NCBI GenBank assembly: GCA_964036045.1
Contig: OZ038384.1
Span: 98,195,600-98,259,599 of the forward strand
Direction of reading: 5' to 3'
Source: Eutreptiella sp. 'Long Island Sound 2002'
Lineage: Eukaryota; Euglenozoa; Euglenophyceae; Eutreptiales; Eutreptiaceae
DNA length: 64,000 nt
In this document: positions 13,301-19,640 of the stretch, piece by piece
Numbering within the stretch: position 1 is the first letter of the stretch
How the letters are laid out: each line of letters opens with the position of its first letter
The notes under the pieces: generated by a model
Database searches by the model: none
What the model saw: only the letters and a program-made list of their open reading frames with translations
Told to the model about the DNA's origin: nothing
Made by a program: the position numbers and the translations under genes

Positions 13301-14306
13301 GTTTGGCCTACGGGACGGGTGGAGGGAAGGGGGGGGGGCGTATGAGGGCAAACGAAAGTTTTCTGTACCTAAAATGGGCCTCTCATTTTTGGATCTCTAT
13401 TCAAAATTTCATTTTTTCCTTCGGACATTTTTTTGGTTTTGGGTGGAAGGGTCGTTGGCCTGGGTGGGGGACCCCGGCAACAACCAGCACATCCTCAATA
13501 CGCCAATTGGGCGCCGCTGACGCGCAAACGGCACACCACGCCACATTCAGCACAGCCCCAACACACCAACCACTGGGCTCCGCGAACGAGGAAACGACAC
13601 CAGCAAGAGCACCGGCCGCAGCGGCCGACAGAAAGCAGCGACCCGACGCAACATGCGAAGGGAAGAACGGGTGACTGTCCAGGGCCCCGCAAAGGAGCAA
13701 CAACCAGACGGAATGTCACACAGGGGGGTCCGCCATACCAACCCCCCCCGGTCCGCCAGACCAACCCCCCGCGCCATGGAGAAGCACATCCCTGATAGGA
13801 ACTACGCAGAGATCTTCATGATCTGCGGAGGAACGACCCAACCCTCTCTGAGGCCCTGCGCCAATCAGACCGCTGCACCAAACCCCCCCATTCCACAGGG
13901 CAAAACCCCCGCATTCGACATCTGGGGCCAGACAGTGAACCTCGCGAGCCGCATGCAGACCACCGGCGAGCCCGGCCGCATCCAGATCTCGGAGCTGATG
14001 TACGAGCGGGTGACGGCGGACCCCGAGTCGCGGTTCACCTTCGAGCGCGCGCACAAGGCCTACGCCAAGGGGTTCGGGACGATCCAGGCGTACTTCGTGG
14101 AGGGCTCCCAGGAGCCCCCCCCGAAGGCGCTGCTGCAGAGCCTTGGCCTCGAGCCGTACTACGGGCCCTTCTTCCACGACAACCCGATCATGGGCGCCAC
14201 GCCGTCGCAGCCCAGGCCCGCGCGCCCGGGCTCGGCCTCGTCTGCGGGGTCCCAGAGTCCGACGACGCCGATGCTGGTCAATGGCCACGTCCATCGCATG
14301 CTCTGA
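921..14306 (+). CDS. Receptor-type transmembrane adenylyl cyclase (class III), multi-exon, 5' end outside window
   Basis: Exons 921-1350, 2112-2461, 4115-4441, 5029-5295, 6246-6575, 8449-8850, 10623-10961 and 13899-14306 join in phase to about 950 residues plus stop. Residues 1-500 are repeated extracellular modules, each with a Cys pair (CLGGKC, FCNGC, CANRTAC, CLGGRC), a DYR motif and a closing K-[IV]-D. One transmembrane helix lies near 511-532. The catalytic domain runs from about 601: FFSDI supplies metal Asp 1, KTIGDAY metal Asp 2, and VNLASRM the catalytic Asn and Arg. The Lys before TIGDAY and the Asp of FDIWGQ are the adenine-specifying pair in known class III cyclases, so I infer ATP to cAMP by a homodimer at the membrane. 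A Ser/Thr/Pro-rich insert of about 90 residues splits the catalytic domain. The start lies upstream; the boundary between exons 4 and 5 is uncertain. Confidence 0.88.
1351..2111 (+). other. Intron of cyclase gene, no feature recognised
   Basis: GT-AG intron. Holds a run of 12 G at about 1432-1443 and AT-richer DNA than the exons. The open frames here are short and I support none of them. Confidence 0.75.
2112..2461 (+). CDS. Cyclase exon: extracellular module
   Basis: Acceptor TTTTGCAG, donor CAG/GTGCTG, entered in phase 1 and left in phase 0. Encodes GYSFLEGPEVGVVFKID, a helical stretch rich in Asn/Glu, the Cys pair FCNGC and a second DYRP motif. The internal repetition relative to the first exon supports a tandem module architecture. 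Confidence 0.87.
2665..3296. mobile_element. Foldback element: 632-bp inverted repeat with about 229-bp arms
   Basis: The arms 2665-2894 and 3068-3296 are near-perfect reverse complements, both ending in GCCATGTACATAT on the outside, around a 173-base AT-rich centre with no open frame. The length of the arms and lack of coding capacity fit a foldback or long-TIR non-autonomous DNA transposon. It lies in the second cyclase intron. I could not define a clean target-site duplication. Confidence 0.85.
3290..3402. repeat. Alternating purine-pyrimidine tract (Z-DNA-prone)
   Basis: About 110 bases of almost strictly alternating R/Y dinucleotides (TA, TG, CG, CA steps with many GTATACG and GCGCGT words). 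It abuts the right end of the foldback element. Confidence 0.8.
3403..3836 (+). other. Intron sequence, nothing recognised
   Basis: Continuation of the second cyclase intron. A short direct repeat (GTAGACACTGTGC) occurs twice near 3461-3495 and a run of 10 G lies near 3818. No coding signal is supported. Confidence 0.7.
3837..4016. repeat. Intronic repeat R1, copy 1, bounded by TTTCCCGCAA arrays
   Basis: A core (TTGTCCACCGTGCG ... GAGGTGTTGCTCCTT ... GGTTTGGT) is flanked on both sides by imperfect CAATTTCCCG repeats. A second copy with the same order lies at 10126-10320 in a different intron of the same gene. Confidence 0.8.
4115..4441 (+). CDS. Cyclase exon: extracellular module
   Basis: Acceptor TCCCCAG, donor AAG/GTGTGC, both phase 0. 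Encodes a helix-rich segment starting IDLAEIAGSIATDLARS, the Cys pair in GQCANRTAC and DYRGADVLIG. Confidence 0.87.
4442..4794 (+). other. Cyclase intron, C-rich
   Basis: Three long C runs (around 4497-4512, 4620-4634 and 4761-4777). The last, with the following GAACACACAC, is one side of the duplication flanking the 4795 element. No gene. Confidence 0.7.
4795..4979. mobile_element. Short retroelement-like insertion SR1, copy 1 (5' truncated)
   Basis: This segment is about 95% identical to 7583-7767 in another intron of the same gene. It contains the hairpin GTCTGAC TAATGTA GTCAGAC and ends TTTTTTAATTAGGTCAC. A C-run plus GAACACACACACAC occurs immediately on both sides, as expected of a long target-site duplication. 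Compared with copy 2 it lacks about 23 bases at the left end. Long duplications plus 5' truncation are typical of target-primed retrotransposition (SINE or LINE fragment). Confidence 0.7.
5029..5295 (+). CDS. Cyclase exon: extracellular module with second CLGG cysteine pair
   Basis: Acceptor GCGCACAG, phase 0. Encodes VDDAQIDAHGRQISINYV to ALQESVGT, including LRRHCLGGRC, parallel to FGHLCLGGKC of the 921 exon. The donor is ambiguous: GTAGGC at 5287 or GTGAGG at 5296, both phase 0. Confidence 0.8.
5296..6030 (+). other. Cyclase intron, short direct repeat only
   Basis: The 16-base word GTTAGAGCTTGGACTA occurs at 5462 and 5645. The rest is unique-looking intron sequence without supported genes. 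Confidence 0.7.
6038..6190. mobile_element. hAT-like MITE, 153 bp, with 7-bp target duplication
   Basis: Perfect terminal inverted repeats CAGGGATTGTC and GACAATCCCTG enclose irregular GTACGAAAAA repeats. The bases CCAACCG sit directly on both sides (6031-6037 and 6191-6197). A CAGGG terminus and 7-8 bp duplication are hallmarks of hAT elements. It lies just upstream of the acceptor region of the transmembrane exon. Confidence 0.82.
6246..6575 (+). CDS. Cyclase exon: last extracellular motif, transmembrane helix, juxtamembrane linker
   Basis: Encodes VDYREEQEVVAAYEYIGE and LGLVVKVD (final module), then a 21-residue hydrophobic helix LKLFMICLGAIVASVFVLGY, then a charged helix leading into FSAMVGSMYPQ, which is the position of the pre-cyclase signalling helix in this family. 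Donor CAG/GTGTGC, phase 0. Acceptors at 6246, 6240 and 6228 are phase 0; the AG at 6280 would require a phase-1 donor I cannot find. Confidence 0.82.
6576..7559 (+). other. Cyclase intron with 25-bp direct repeat and CAACCGC-rich DNA
   Basis: AGCCCCGGGAAATCGCGATT and its following TATTG occur identically at 6586-6610 and 6781-6805, 195 bases apart. 7010-7100 is rich in CAACCGC words that recur in other introns (6015-6037, 11080-11150). A run of about 20 C precedes the SR1 copy. No gene. Confidence 0.75.
7560..7767. mobile_element. Short retroelement-like insertion SR1, copy 2
   Basis: Longer copy of the 4795 element. The 16 bases CCCCCCCAAACAGGCC are identical at 7544-7559 and 7768-7783, a clear target-site duplication that fixes both ends. 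No open frame of note. Confidence 0.78.
7996..8212. repeat. 32-bp minisatellite, about 6.5 units
   Basis: The unit GCATGCGGCNGCCTCCGGCA followed by GAGACTTGGGGC repeats head to tail, then decays toward 8430 (CTCCGGCAGAGGC, CCTCCGGCGCGG). It stops just before the acceptor of the 8449 exon. There are no unique spacers, so it is not a CRISPR. Confidence 0.95.
8449..8850 (+). CDS. Cyclase exon: N-terminal half of class III catalytic domain
   Basis: Acceptor GCTGCAG, donor CAG/GTCAGG, phase 0 both sides. Encodes AAVFFSDIHNWT (first metal Asp), SSEELVKYLGYTYRVMDRV and YKVKTIGDAYLGIAGLPG (second metal Asp, adenine-type Lys). The fit to class III nucleotidyl cyclases is unambiguous. Confidence 0.93.
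8913..9067. repeat. 21-bp minisatellite, about 7 units
   Basis: Unit CGGCCGTCGGTTACCCTCCAA, with C/G variation inside. The first unit is inverted relative to the rest, giving a palindromic start. Lies immediately downstream of a cyclase exon, behind a run of 13 C. Confidence 0.93.
9396..9462 (+). repeat. tRNA-like sequence 1 (tRNA-derived SINE or degenerate tRNA)
   Basis: A B-box match GGTTTGAACCC lies about 35 bases after a weak A-box (TAGCGGTACTG). The T-arm only partly pairs and the acceptor stem does not close, so a SINE head or tRNA relic is likelier than a working tRNA. Confidence 0.45.
9555..9624 (+). repeat. tRNA-like sequence 2 (T-arm well formed)
   Basis: CCCTGGTTCAAACCCCAGGG makes a perfect T-stem around a B-box; TTAGTGGTAAGA resembles an A-box; the loop CTTGCAAG would carry anticodon TGC. 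No convincing acceptor stem. Possibly part of the same composite SINE as the 9396 match. Confidence 0.5.
9625..10125 (+). other. Cyclase intron, nothing coding
   Basis: Contains C runs near 9798 and 9880 and GC/AT-mixed intron sequence. No feature recognised. Confidence 0.65.
10126..10317. repeat. Intronic repeat R1, copy 2
   Basis: Same core and TTTCCCGCAA-type borders as 3837-4016. Its right border array served as the target of the adjacent hAT MITE. Confidence 0.8.
10326..10562. mobile_element. hAT-like MITE (family CAGGCCTTTGC), copy 1
   Basis: Ends CAGGCCTTTGCTTAGTG and CACTAAGCAAAGGCCTG are exact inverted repeats. The 8 bases TTCCCGCC flank both ends (10318-10325, 10563-10570). 237 bp, no ORF, with internal G and C runs and GGGTGGGTGGGT. 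An 8-bp duplication with CAG termini places it with hAT elements. Confidence 0.9.
10623..10961 (+). CDS. Cyclase exon: Ser-rich insert and GVAAGPVNAGVLQ strand
   Basis: Acceptor GGTGCAG, donor CAG/GTGTGC, phase 0 both sides. About 85 residues are basic then Ser/Thr/Pro/Ala-rich (APSVAPSFMTTGTRLTSKSS), a probable disordered and phosphorylatable insert. The exon ends GVAAGPVNAGVLQ, matching the GIHSGPVVAGVVG region of cyclases. Confidence 0.88.
11376..11661. mobile_element. hAT-like MITE, diverged third copy
   Basis: TAGGCCATTGC and its complement ending AAAGCAATGGCCTG bound a 286-bp element sharing the internal AAAGTTTGTG-ACCTAAAAT block and GGGTGGGT stretch with copies 1 and 2. Flanks CTCTGGTT and CTCTGGCT match at 7 of 8 bases. 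Confidence 0.72.
11690..11850. repeat. Intronic repeat R2, copy 1 (uninterrupted)
   Basis: G-run followed by AGGCGAA-TTTGGAATGGCAAAATC, GTACCAAATCTTGCCGTGGTATTTTAAGGACC in two blocks, then TTTTGTCGCGCTCTCGGTGTGCACA. The same order occurs at 12508-12588 plus 12827-12895, where copy 2 of the MITE splits it. This copy preserves the empty site. Confidence 0.75.
12508..12588. repeat. Intronic repeat R2, copy 2, interrupted by a MITE
   Basis: Left part of R2 up to CGTGGTATTCTCAG; the right part resumes after the MITE as GGACCGAGGCCA at 12835. Confidence 0.72.
12589..12826. mobile_element. hAT-like MITE (family CAGGCCTTTGC), copy 2
   Basis: 238 bp, about 95% identical to copy 1, same inverted ends. 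ATTCTCAG flanks both ends (12581-12588, 12827-12834). The paralogous repeat at 11690 shows the unoccupied site. Confidence 0.92.
12955..13080. repeat. Repeat R4, copy 1
   Basis: Shares a G-run then GGCGATTTTG...TTTTGTGG..., TTTCCCC-GGCGAAAT-TAGGGG blocks with 62412-62545, and a related piece at 13225-13275. Identity unknown. Confidence 0.6.
13283..13480. repeat. Repeat R5, copy 1, distant relative of the hAT MITE core
   Basis: TTGTGCTTAGTGT, a G-run, GTACCTAAAATGGGCCTCT and TTTTTGGTTTTGGGTGG occur in the same order at 63131-63315. The GTACCTAAAAT-GNCCTC block is shared with the CAGGCCTTTGC MITEs, suggesting a diverged subfamily. I could not delimit its ends. Confidence 0.6.
13899..14306 (+). 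CDS. Cyclase last exon: C-terminal catalytic half and tail, stop TGA
   Basis: Acceptor TTCCACAG, phase 0. Encodes FDIWGQTVNLASRMQTTGEP (adenine-type Asp, catalytic Asn and Arg), GRIQISELMYERV and AKGFGTIQAYFV, the standard end of a class III cyclase, then a 55-residue Pro/Ser-rich tail ending VHRML. Confidence 0.93.
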   Translation, partial: GKTPAFDIWGQTVNLASRMQTTGEPGRIQISELMYERVTADPESRFTFERAHKAYAKGFGTIQAYFVEGSQEPPPKALLQSLGLEPYYGPFFHDNPIMGATPSQPRPARPGSASSAGSQSPTTPMLVNGHVHRML

Positions 14307-14777
14307 GGCAGATCTTTTGGTGTGGGACACGGCCTGTTTTTGGTAACTGCAGGAACGTCCCCAAGGAACGCTGCCAGCGGCCAAGTGCTAAGCGCCGGCA
14401 CTTAACCGCCCATTGCTGGCGATCAACCGCCCAAGCGCCCGACAACCTCCGACAGTTGATGGTGAACCGATGACCAGTCGGCAGTTGCTGACCGTTGTCT
14501 CGGCGGGTGCTGTGACGAAAGGGCAGTCTAAGACGCCCGCTGCTTGGCGCTGCAACTTTCCTTTCGGGTCCCTCAGGCCCGCCGAAAGAGAGGGGTAACC
14601 GTTTTGTGGACTGCAACGTGATGGGACGGTATCTGTTTGTTTTTTTTTGGCATTCGGGACCGTCCGGCCCTGAGGGCACGGCGAGAGGCAACCTTTTGTG
14701 ACCCCGCCATCGGAACGGCACCACCACCTCCTGGAGCAGAGAATATAATGCCAAATCCCCTTCCCCTTCCCCTTCCC
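14307..14777. other. Intergenic, no gene seen
   Basis: Downstream of the cyclase stop. AACCG-rich stretch at 14395-14470 and a CCCCTT microsatellite at about 14757-14779, the latter serving as target for the LINE fragment. No polyadenylation signal I trust. Confidence 0.65.
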
Positions 14778-14791
14778 CTCCCTGGCCCCCC

Positions 14792-14991
14792 CGGCACGCG
14801 CGCCCACACATACAGGCACGGCGGTGTCTCCCTCTCGTCAGCGCCTTGACGTGGTACGGGGATCGTCAGCAGTCTGGGCGGCTGTGAGACCAGACAACCA
14901 AGGGGGGTACCCAGTCGAGCCAGTGAGGTACGGACACACTGGCCGTGGGTCACCGCCACTGGCGCGAGCCGAGATCCAAACCAAACCAAAC
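14792..14991 (+). mobile_element. 5'-truncated LINE 3' end, about 200 bp
   Basis: Matches the 3' untranslated end of the full LINE at about 31020-31225 (GGCACGGCGG, GGTACGGG-N-GGTCATCAG-type blocks, GAGACC-GGACAACC) and ends in a tail of CCAAA units. CCTCCCTGG plus C-run flanks both sides (about 14778-14789 and 14992-15005). Typical dead-on-arrival LINE insertion. Confidence 0.78.
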
Positions 14992-15005
14992 CCTCCCTGG
15001 GCCCC

Positions 15006-15520
15006 TCCCCGCACACACTGTCCCCCACAATCCCAACCTGTGTGACGTGCCTTCCTGCGGCGCGCTCTGGCTGGTGAGGCACCAGGTGGAGGACCGTCGT
15101 CGATGCACGTCCCGGAACTGCACCAAGGCGGCAAACCGCAGGGTGAACGCCTGCAGGTGCCAGCCGCACTCCAGTTGGCCTAGCCCAGATGCCCTCGGGG
15201 GCCCCCCCTCTGCTCCAGCACAGCACACAAACAGAGGTCCGCTGGTGCCGCTGGTGGACTCTGCTCTTGGTTGAGGTGCCCTGTCCCGAGCCGAGACGAG
15301 CTGAGGCATTCAGAATTGCCCCATTGTGACGGGTTCCAGCCCCCACGTGGTATCAAACTAGAGCCTAATGTCACCCACCATTTGGAGGTGGGTGACACAC
15401 CGTGCCAGCCATCCCATTTCAGGGTCCGGAAAGATTGGCTCGTATCTCCAGCCTCCAGTTCTCACGGTCAGCTGGGAATAGCGCCATTGAGACCAGAGGG
15501 CCCTGCCCAAGCTAGTGCAG
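15006..15520. other. Intergenic, nothing recognised
   Basis: GC-rich unique-looking DNA; a CACCCACCATTTGGAGGTGGGTG hairpin (shorter half CACCCACC/GGTGGGTG) lies near 15370-15395. No gene. Confidence 0.55.
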
Positions 15521-15605
15521 CCGCAGCATGCTGCAGCATGCCGCAGCACCTTTTTTTTGGAGCTGCACATGGGGGTTTTGAAGCATGCCGCAGCATGCCG
15601 CAGCG
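15521..15605. repeat. GCATGCCGCA decamer cluster 1
   Basis: Tandem GCATGCNGCA words, interrupted by a T-run. Related clusters lie at 15884-15925 and 16078-16135. Confidence 0.8.
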
Positions 15606-15688
15606 AACCAAAATTTTCACATGGCGGACTTTTTTTTTCATAACATGTTGAACCTGTGAAGCCTTTGTTGCACCATTGTCTCAGAACT

Positions 15689-15757
15689 GGATGGTAGCTC
15701 AGTGGTCAATGTACCGGGTTTGCAGAGTCCTGGGTTCCATTCCCAGAAAGGGTAATC
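15689..15757 (+). repeat. tRNA-like sequence 3 with good A and B boxes
   Basis: TAGCTCAGTGG is a consensus A-box and GGTTCCATTCC a near-consensus B-box; CTGGGTTCCATTCCCAG forms a full T-arm; the anticodon loop would read TTTGCAG. The acceptor stem does not pair well, so a tRNA-derived SINE is the preferred reading. Confidence 0.55.
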
Positions 15758-15849
15758 TTTTACCTGTCAGTTCCTCTCTATTGTTGCACAGATCTTCGCT
15801 TTTTTGGTGTTGTTTTGACATGTCAAGTCCTGAGGATACTCAAACTACC

Positions 15850-16145
15850 CAGACAGAAGTGTAGGTACCCACATGTGCAGGCAGAAGCATGCCGCAGCAT
15901 GCCGCAGCATGCCGCAGCACAAGCAATTTTTCCGAGGGACCGCACTAGCTTGGCCCTGCCTCTGCCGTATAAGCCCCGCCTTAGGCTCCGGCGGCTCAAC
16001 AGCGTGGTGCATGTTGCCTCTTGTTTTGCGAGTTAAGGTTCCCACGGATGCCTAGGTACACGCATGTGAAGGTAGAAGTATGCTGCAGCAGCTGTGCGCA
16101 TGCGGCATGCCATAGCATGCCACAGCACAAGAAATTTTCCAAGGG
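15850..16145. repeat. Duplicated block with GCATGCCGCA clusters 2 and 3
   Basis: GTACCCACATGTGCAGGCAGAAG ... CACAAGCAATTTTTCCGAGGGACCGCAC (in pieces) and a second version at 16048-16150 (GTACACGCATGTGAAGG ... CACAAGAAATTTTCCAAGGG) are diverged tandem copies around the decamer cluster. Confidence 0.7.
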
Positions 16146-16149
16146 ACTG

Positions 16150-16740
16150 CACATGCTTGCTGGGTAAGGAAACGGGGAAGGAAGTTTGAGGGTGCTGGTC
16201 CCCCTATATGTAGTTTAGGCAAACTGAAGACTCGGTGAGTGACCTGTACTGACTGCACTCACCCTACATTGGCAGTCAGATGCCTGCATGTCCCTTGATT
16301 TGTCTGTGATGTAATTTTGTTTGTTTTGCTGGAACTCAGAATTTGTTTTAAATGAGCAGCCCTGCCACCCAGCCCGTCATGGCGGAGTATCTCACACAGG
16401 AACACATAGCCTATGAACTCGGCTTGCCTTTGAATTGTGATGCCACAGATGAGTTGGTAGTCGAAACCTGAGTTGCTTGCATGCTGGAGGTACACGGAAG
16501 GACAGAACTTGGTATGGAGACTGCTGTGGTGTATCAGAGCCTCGAGCCTCTGTTGGCACCAACGGTCACACTGGGTGGGTGGCTGCAAGGTGAACCCCTT
16601 GTGGTGCCAGCCACCCCCTGGTGGCCCATTCCACGCAGCCAATGCTGGCCCGCATTCGGGAAGCCCTGCCGATCCACGCTGTCCCCCCCCTGCCAAGGCG
16701 GCTGGTCAGTCAGTGCAGAGGCATAGGACGCATGTTTGGG
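16150..16740. other. Intergenic, no supported gene
   Basis: A short + strand frame at 16354-16470 starts MSSPATQPVMAEYLTQEHIA and stops after 38 codons; I regard it as possible debris of a mobile-element gene but cannot assign it. Confidence 0.45.
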
Positions 16741-16745
16741 CCCCC

Positions 16746-16828
16746 CACCCCCCGTCAGAGCAGCAGTTGGTGTTGTTTCCGTCAATTTTTGGGATTTTGG
16801 TGTTGCTCTCGCAAGGGGGGGGGGGGGT
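16746..16828. mobile_element. Miniature palindromic element M1, copy 1
   Basis: C-run, GTCAGAGCA ... TGTTGCTCTCG, G-run: about 75 bases with inverted ends AGAGCAACA/TGTTGCTCT inside C/G runs. The best second copy is 31325-31408. Confidence 0.65.
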
Positions 16829-16917
16829 GCGTCGACGTGTGTGTGAGTGTTCCCAACTTCCTTGTGTTTTTCAAACTACCCGCTCCTCCCGTTCATGAGA
16901 TTTCCCGTTATGAGACA

Positions 16918-17062
16918 TTCTTCCTACCTTTTCGGCGTGGCGGCGCTTTGCTGCAACCCCCGGTGCCAGATCCCGAAACTGTCCACAAAACCTTTGCTGC
17001 AGGTGTTCTGTACCAATGGATCTTCCAATACACAAAGAGTGCTGAGGGCAACGCTGCTGATG
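16918..17062. repeat. Dispersed 130-bp repeat, copy 1
   Basis: Shares CTGTCCAC, GCAGGTGTTC, CAAAGAGTGCTGAGGGCAACGC with 18848-18970 and 22168-22310. Moderately diverged; possibly the end of a larger decayed element. Confidence 0.55.
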
Positions 17063-17332
17063 TTGATCCCGGGCCCATACTGATTGTCTGGCTGTTCACT
17101 GAGTAATTCTCTGGCGCGTGTGCATGCTCCCCATCTCCATGCTGCTGGCAGGTCCGCTTGCTCTGTTAAGCTCCATCACCAATTGTGTTACTACACTCCA
17201 TCCAATCAAGTGATTCTGAGAACAATGTGATTTGCCTATTGGCGTCGGACATGTCGTGTTTGTCTGTCTGATGGCCAACTGACGAGGACTTTTCACTCAG
17301 CCAACAACGCTTTGTGCTGTGCATCGCAAATT
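17063..17332. other. Intergenic, nothing recognised
   Basis: No coding or repeat signal beyond background. Confidence 0.5.
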
Positions 17333-17372
17333 GTGTGTGTGCGTGTGTGTGTGTGTGTGCGCGCGCGTGTGC
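17333..17372. repeat. TG/CG dinucleotide microsatellite
   Basis: About 40 bases of TG with a few CG steps. Confidence 0.95.
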
Positions 17373-18547
17373 CGCATGGCCAGTTGTGTGATCTTCTTGC
17401 AGTATGATGTTGAAGCTGCCCGAACGACACATTGACATGTGCCCATTTGTCTTGTGCTGTGCATTGGGGGGGGGGGGTTGAGAAGGGGGATGGACCAGAG
17501 CTGAAGCTGTTGCAGACTGCACATCAAATATTTACCGGTCCTGGTTGCTCTGCCCCCGCCCCCCCCCCCCTCTAGCTGTAGCACTTTCGTTATTTCAGTT
17601 CTTCATGATGAATTATACGGGAGGTCCTTTCCGATGGGTGACGGCCATCCTCGGTCCCAGGTCGAAGCACTAGCTTTCCGTCGGACCGTGCGCCCTTTGC
17701 CTGTTTCTGGACGGGGCAGGGGGGGTGACTCTGTATGTGCCTCTTGTGGCTCTGCCTCTTGATACTGATATGTATGTACAGTAGACGTCCAGAAAACTGC
17801 ACGGCCCGCTAATATGTCCACAGAATGCGATGCTGTTGCCGTACTGATATGAAGGTGCGCTGCCGGGCGTCTTTTATAAGGTATATACCCATTCTTTCTG
17901 TCACCTATATGCTATTTTACTTCATTCTGTTGGACGCCCGTTGATCCTGGCGACCTCGGTCGTGCATCAGATTGCAATGCGGACTGCATTGTCGCATGAA
18001 AAGCCAGCCCTTCGAGACCCTTTGTACGCAAGGCCTGCCACCAAAGTACACTGGCTCAGAGCCCCACGCTTTTGTCTCCCAATCGCATGTCTTGCAGCTG
18101 GAACTGGGCACCAGACACTGCAGAGAGGCTTTTCGCATATGAGAGATGTTCAGTGCAGTGCACATGCAGTGCAACACCATCCTTTGCCAGGTTGGTTCCT
18201 GAGCCAGGAAGGGAGTGCTGGGGCATCTTCCGATGCCACATCCAGCAGAAACCTCCGCTTGATGTTACCGGCCGCTGCTCACCTGCCGCCGTTGCCTACC
18301 ACTGATCAACAGCAATGCATTTCATGTTGGCTGCTCTGGATTCACGGCGCAAAACCAACCAAAGGCCTGTTTGTCGACGATACACTCGGGCCCATGGCAG
18401 CGTCTTCAATCACCGTTTTTGGTTTCTTTGGATTCGGCGGTCCTCATTCTTTGACTTCTGGAATGACCGCCCTGGATTGAACTGGAACTCGGCACCAAGG
18501 CGCAAATACCTAAGACCTTGGAAGGAACAAAAAAGGTCTACAGCAAA
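17373..18547. other. Intergenic, no supported gene
   Basis: G-run at about 17466 and C-run at about 17560. The longest + frame (17941-18480) has no recognisable domain and unremarkable composition; I do not call it. Confidence 0.5.
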
Positions 18548-18833
18548 GGGGGCGTACCGTGCGCTGTGCGCGCGCTGTGCGAAAAGTTGGCTGTTCTCCA
18601 CCACCGGGAGTTCGGTAAGTTCAGAAGATTGAAAGGACGTCATTGAATGGCTGCTGCAGTGGACGGGGCCATAGGGGGCAAAATGTAGGTCCCTGGGACC
18701 CATGGCAAGCATCAGATGTTTGAATTTTTGAGTTTTGAATTGATTGTGCATGATTCCGCAGGTGCGTGGTTTTCAGGGTTGTTACCTGGATAATCACCGT
18801 AATAATTGGCGCTGTGCCCGCGCTGTGCGAAAA
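18548..18833. mobile_element. Element E4, copy 1 (right TIR missing)
   Basis: Begins GGGGGCGTACCGTGCGCTGT and is about 98% identical to 32358-32643. The right end keeps the subterminal GCGCTGTGC-type repeat followed by GAAAA but lacks the CGCCCCC end found in copy 2, so it is truncated or joined to the 18848 repeat. Confidence 0.85.
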
Positions 18834-18847
18834 GGGAATTGATATTC

Positions 18848-18970
18848 CTTCGTCGTGGCATACGCTACTGCAATCCCATGCATCAGATTCCGGGACTGTC
18901 CACGATTTGTGGACTGGAGTTCCTTGGGAGCAGAGGATTTCCGCACACAGAGAGTGTTGAGGGCAAGGTA
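18848..18970. repeat. Dispersed 130-bp repeat, copy 2
   Basis: See copy 1 at 16918. Starts immediately after E4 copy 1. Confidence 0.5.
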
Positions 18971-19217
18971 GTGCCCGGGAATGTTCCCCTGGATGCCTCA
19001 CTCTCCCATACCGCGGGTTTGTACATGGGCCTGAACAAAACACAAGGAGGGCGCTCTTGCCGCGGTGCGCGCGCTGCAGACCTTTGCGTTTTTCTGGGGC
19101 CCCTCCCGGTGACAATTGCAACCATCAAGAGGCCTCCAGGAAAGAACAAACACTACCCACAGGCCTCTGGGATTGATTGGTAACCAAATCAAAACTACGA
19201 AGACAGGTCTTGTGCTT

Positions 19218-19513
19218 ACCTTCCCCCCACCCCCGTGTCCAACCCCCCCCCCCCCGTGTCCATCCCCCCCCCCGCCCCAGGGGGGGAACCGTCACTTGGC
19301 CCATGAACAATAAGAAATCAATAGGAAATCACAGGCGCCGAAGGCGCTGAAGAAAATTTTTAGTTGGGTTATACTAGAATTGGCTGGTCGGGAGTGGTGT
19401 ACGGTTCCCCCCCCCCCCCCCAGGGGGGGAACCGCCACTTGGTGACGGTTCCCCCTGGGGGGGGGGGGGAACCGTCGTCCCTTGGGGTGGGATGGACATG
19501 GGGGGGGGGAAGG
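19218..19513. mobile_element. C-run TIR element, non-autonomous (296 bp), TA flanks
   Basis: Left end CCTTCCCCCC...CGTGTCC and right end GGACATGGGGGGGGGAAGG are inverted repeats; TA lies directly outside both. Inside each end is a second palindrome (GGGGAACCGTCACTTGG / CGGTTCCCCC). The centre has GGCGCCGAAGGCGC and GAAGAAAATTTTT, shared with 20262-20486. Same end type as the ORF-bearing element at 34969-35720. Confidence 0.8.
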
Positions 19514-19595
19514 TACAACTCAGCTTTTCTAGGGTTCTATGGGCTGTTTGGGGTGGGTGCATCTTGGAATGGTGCACCGGTGTTTGACTACTGAT

Positions 19596-19640
19596 AGGTG
19601 CCACGGTGCGGACGCGGTGCGCGCGCGCGGTGCAACAACA
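19596..19640. repeat. Solitary GCGGTGC cluster
   Basis: Three GCGGTGC-type words (ACGGTGCGGACGCGGTGCGC) as in the subterminal regions of E1 and E2, without a recognisable TIR nearby. Confidence 0.6.

Noticed and set aside
17941-18480. 179-codon + strand ORF
   Set aside because: No domain, alternative-frame overlap and no splice or codon support.
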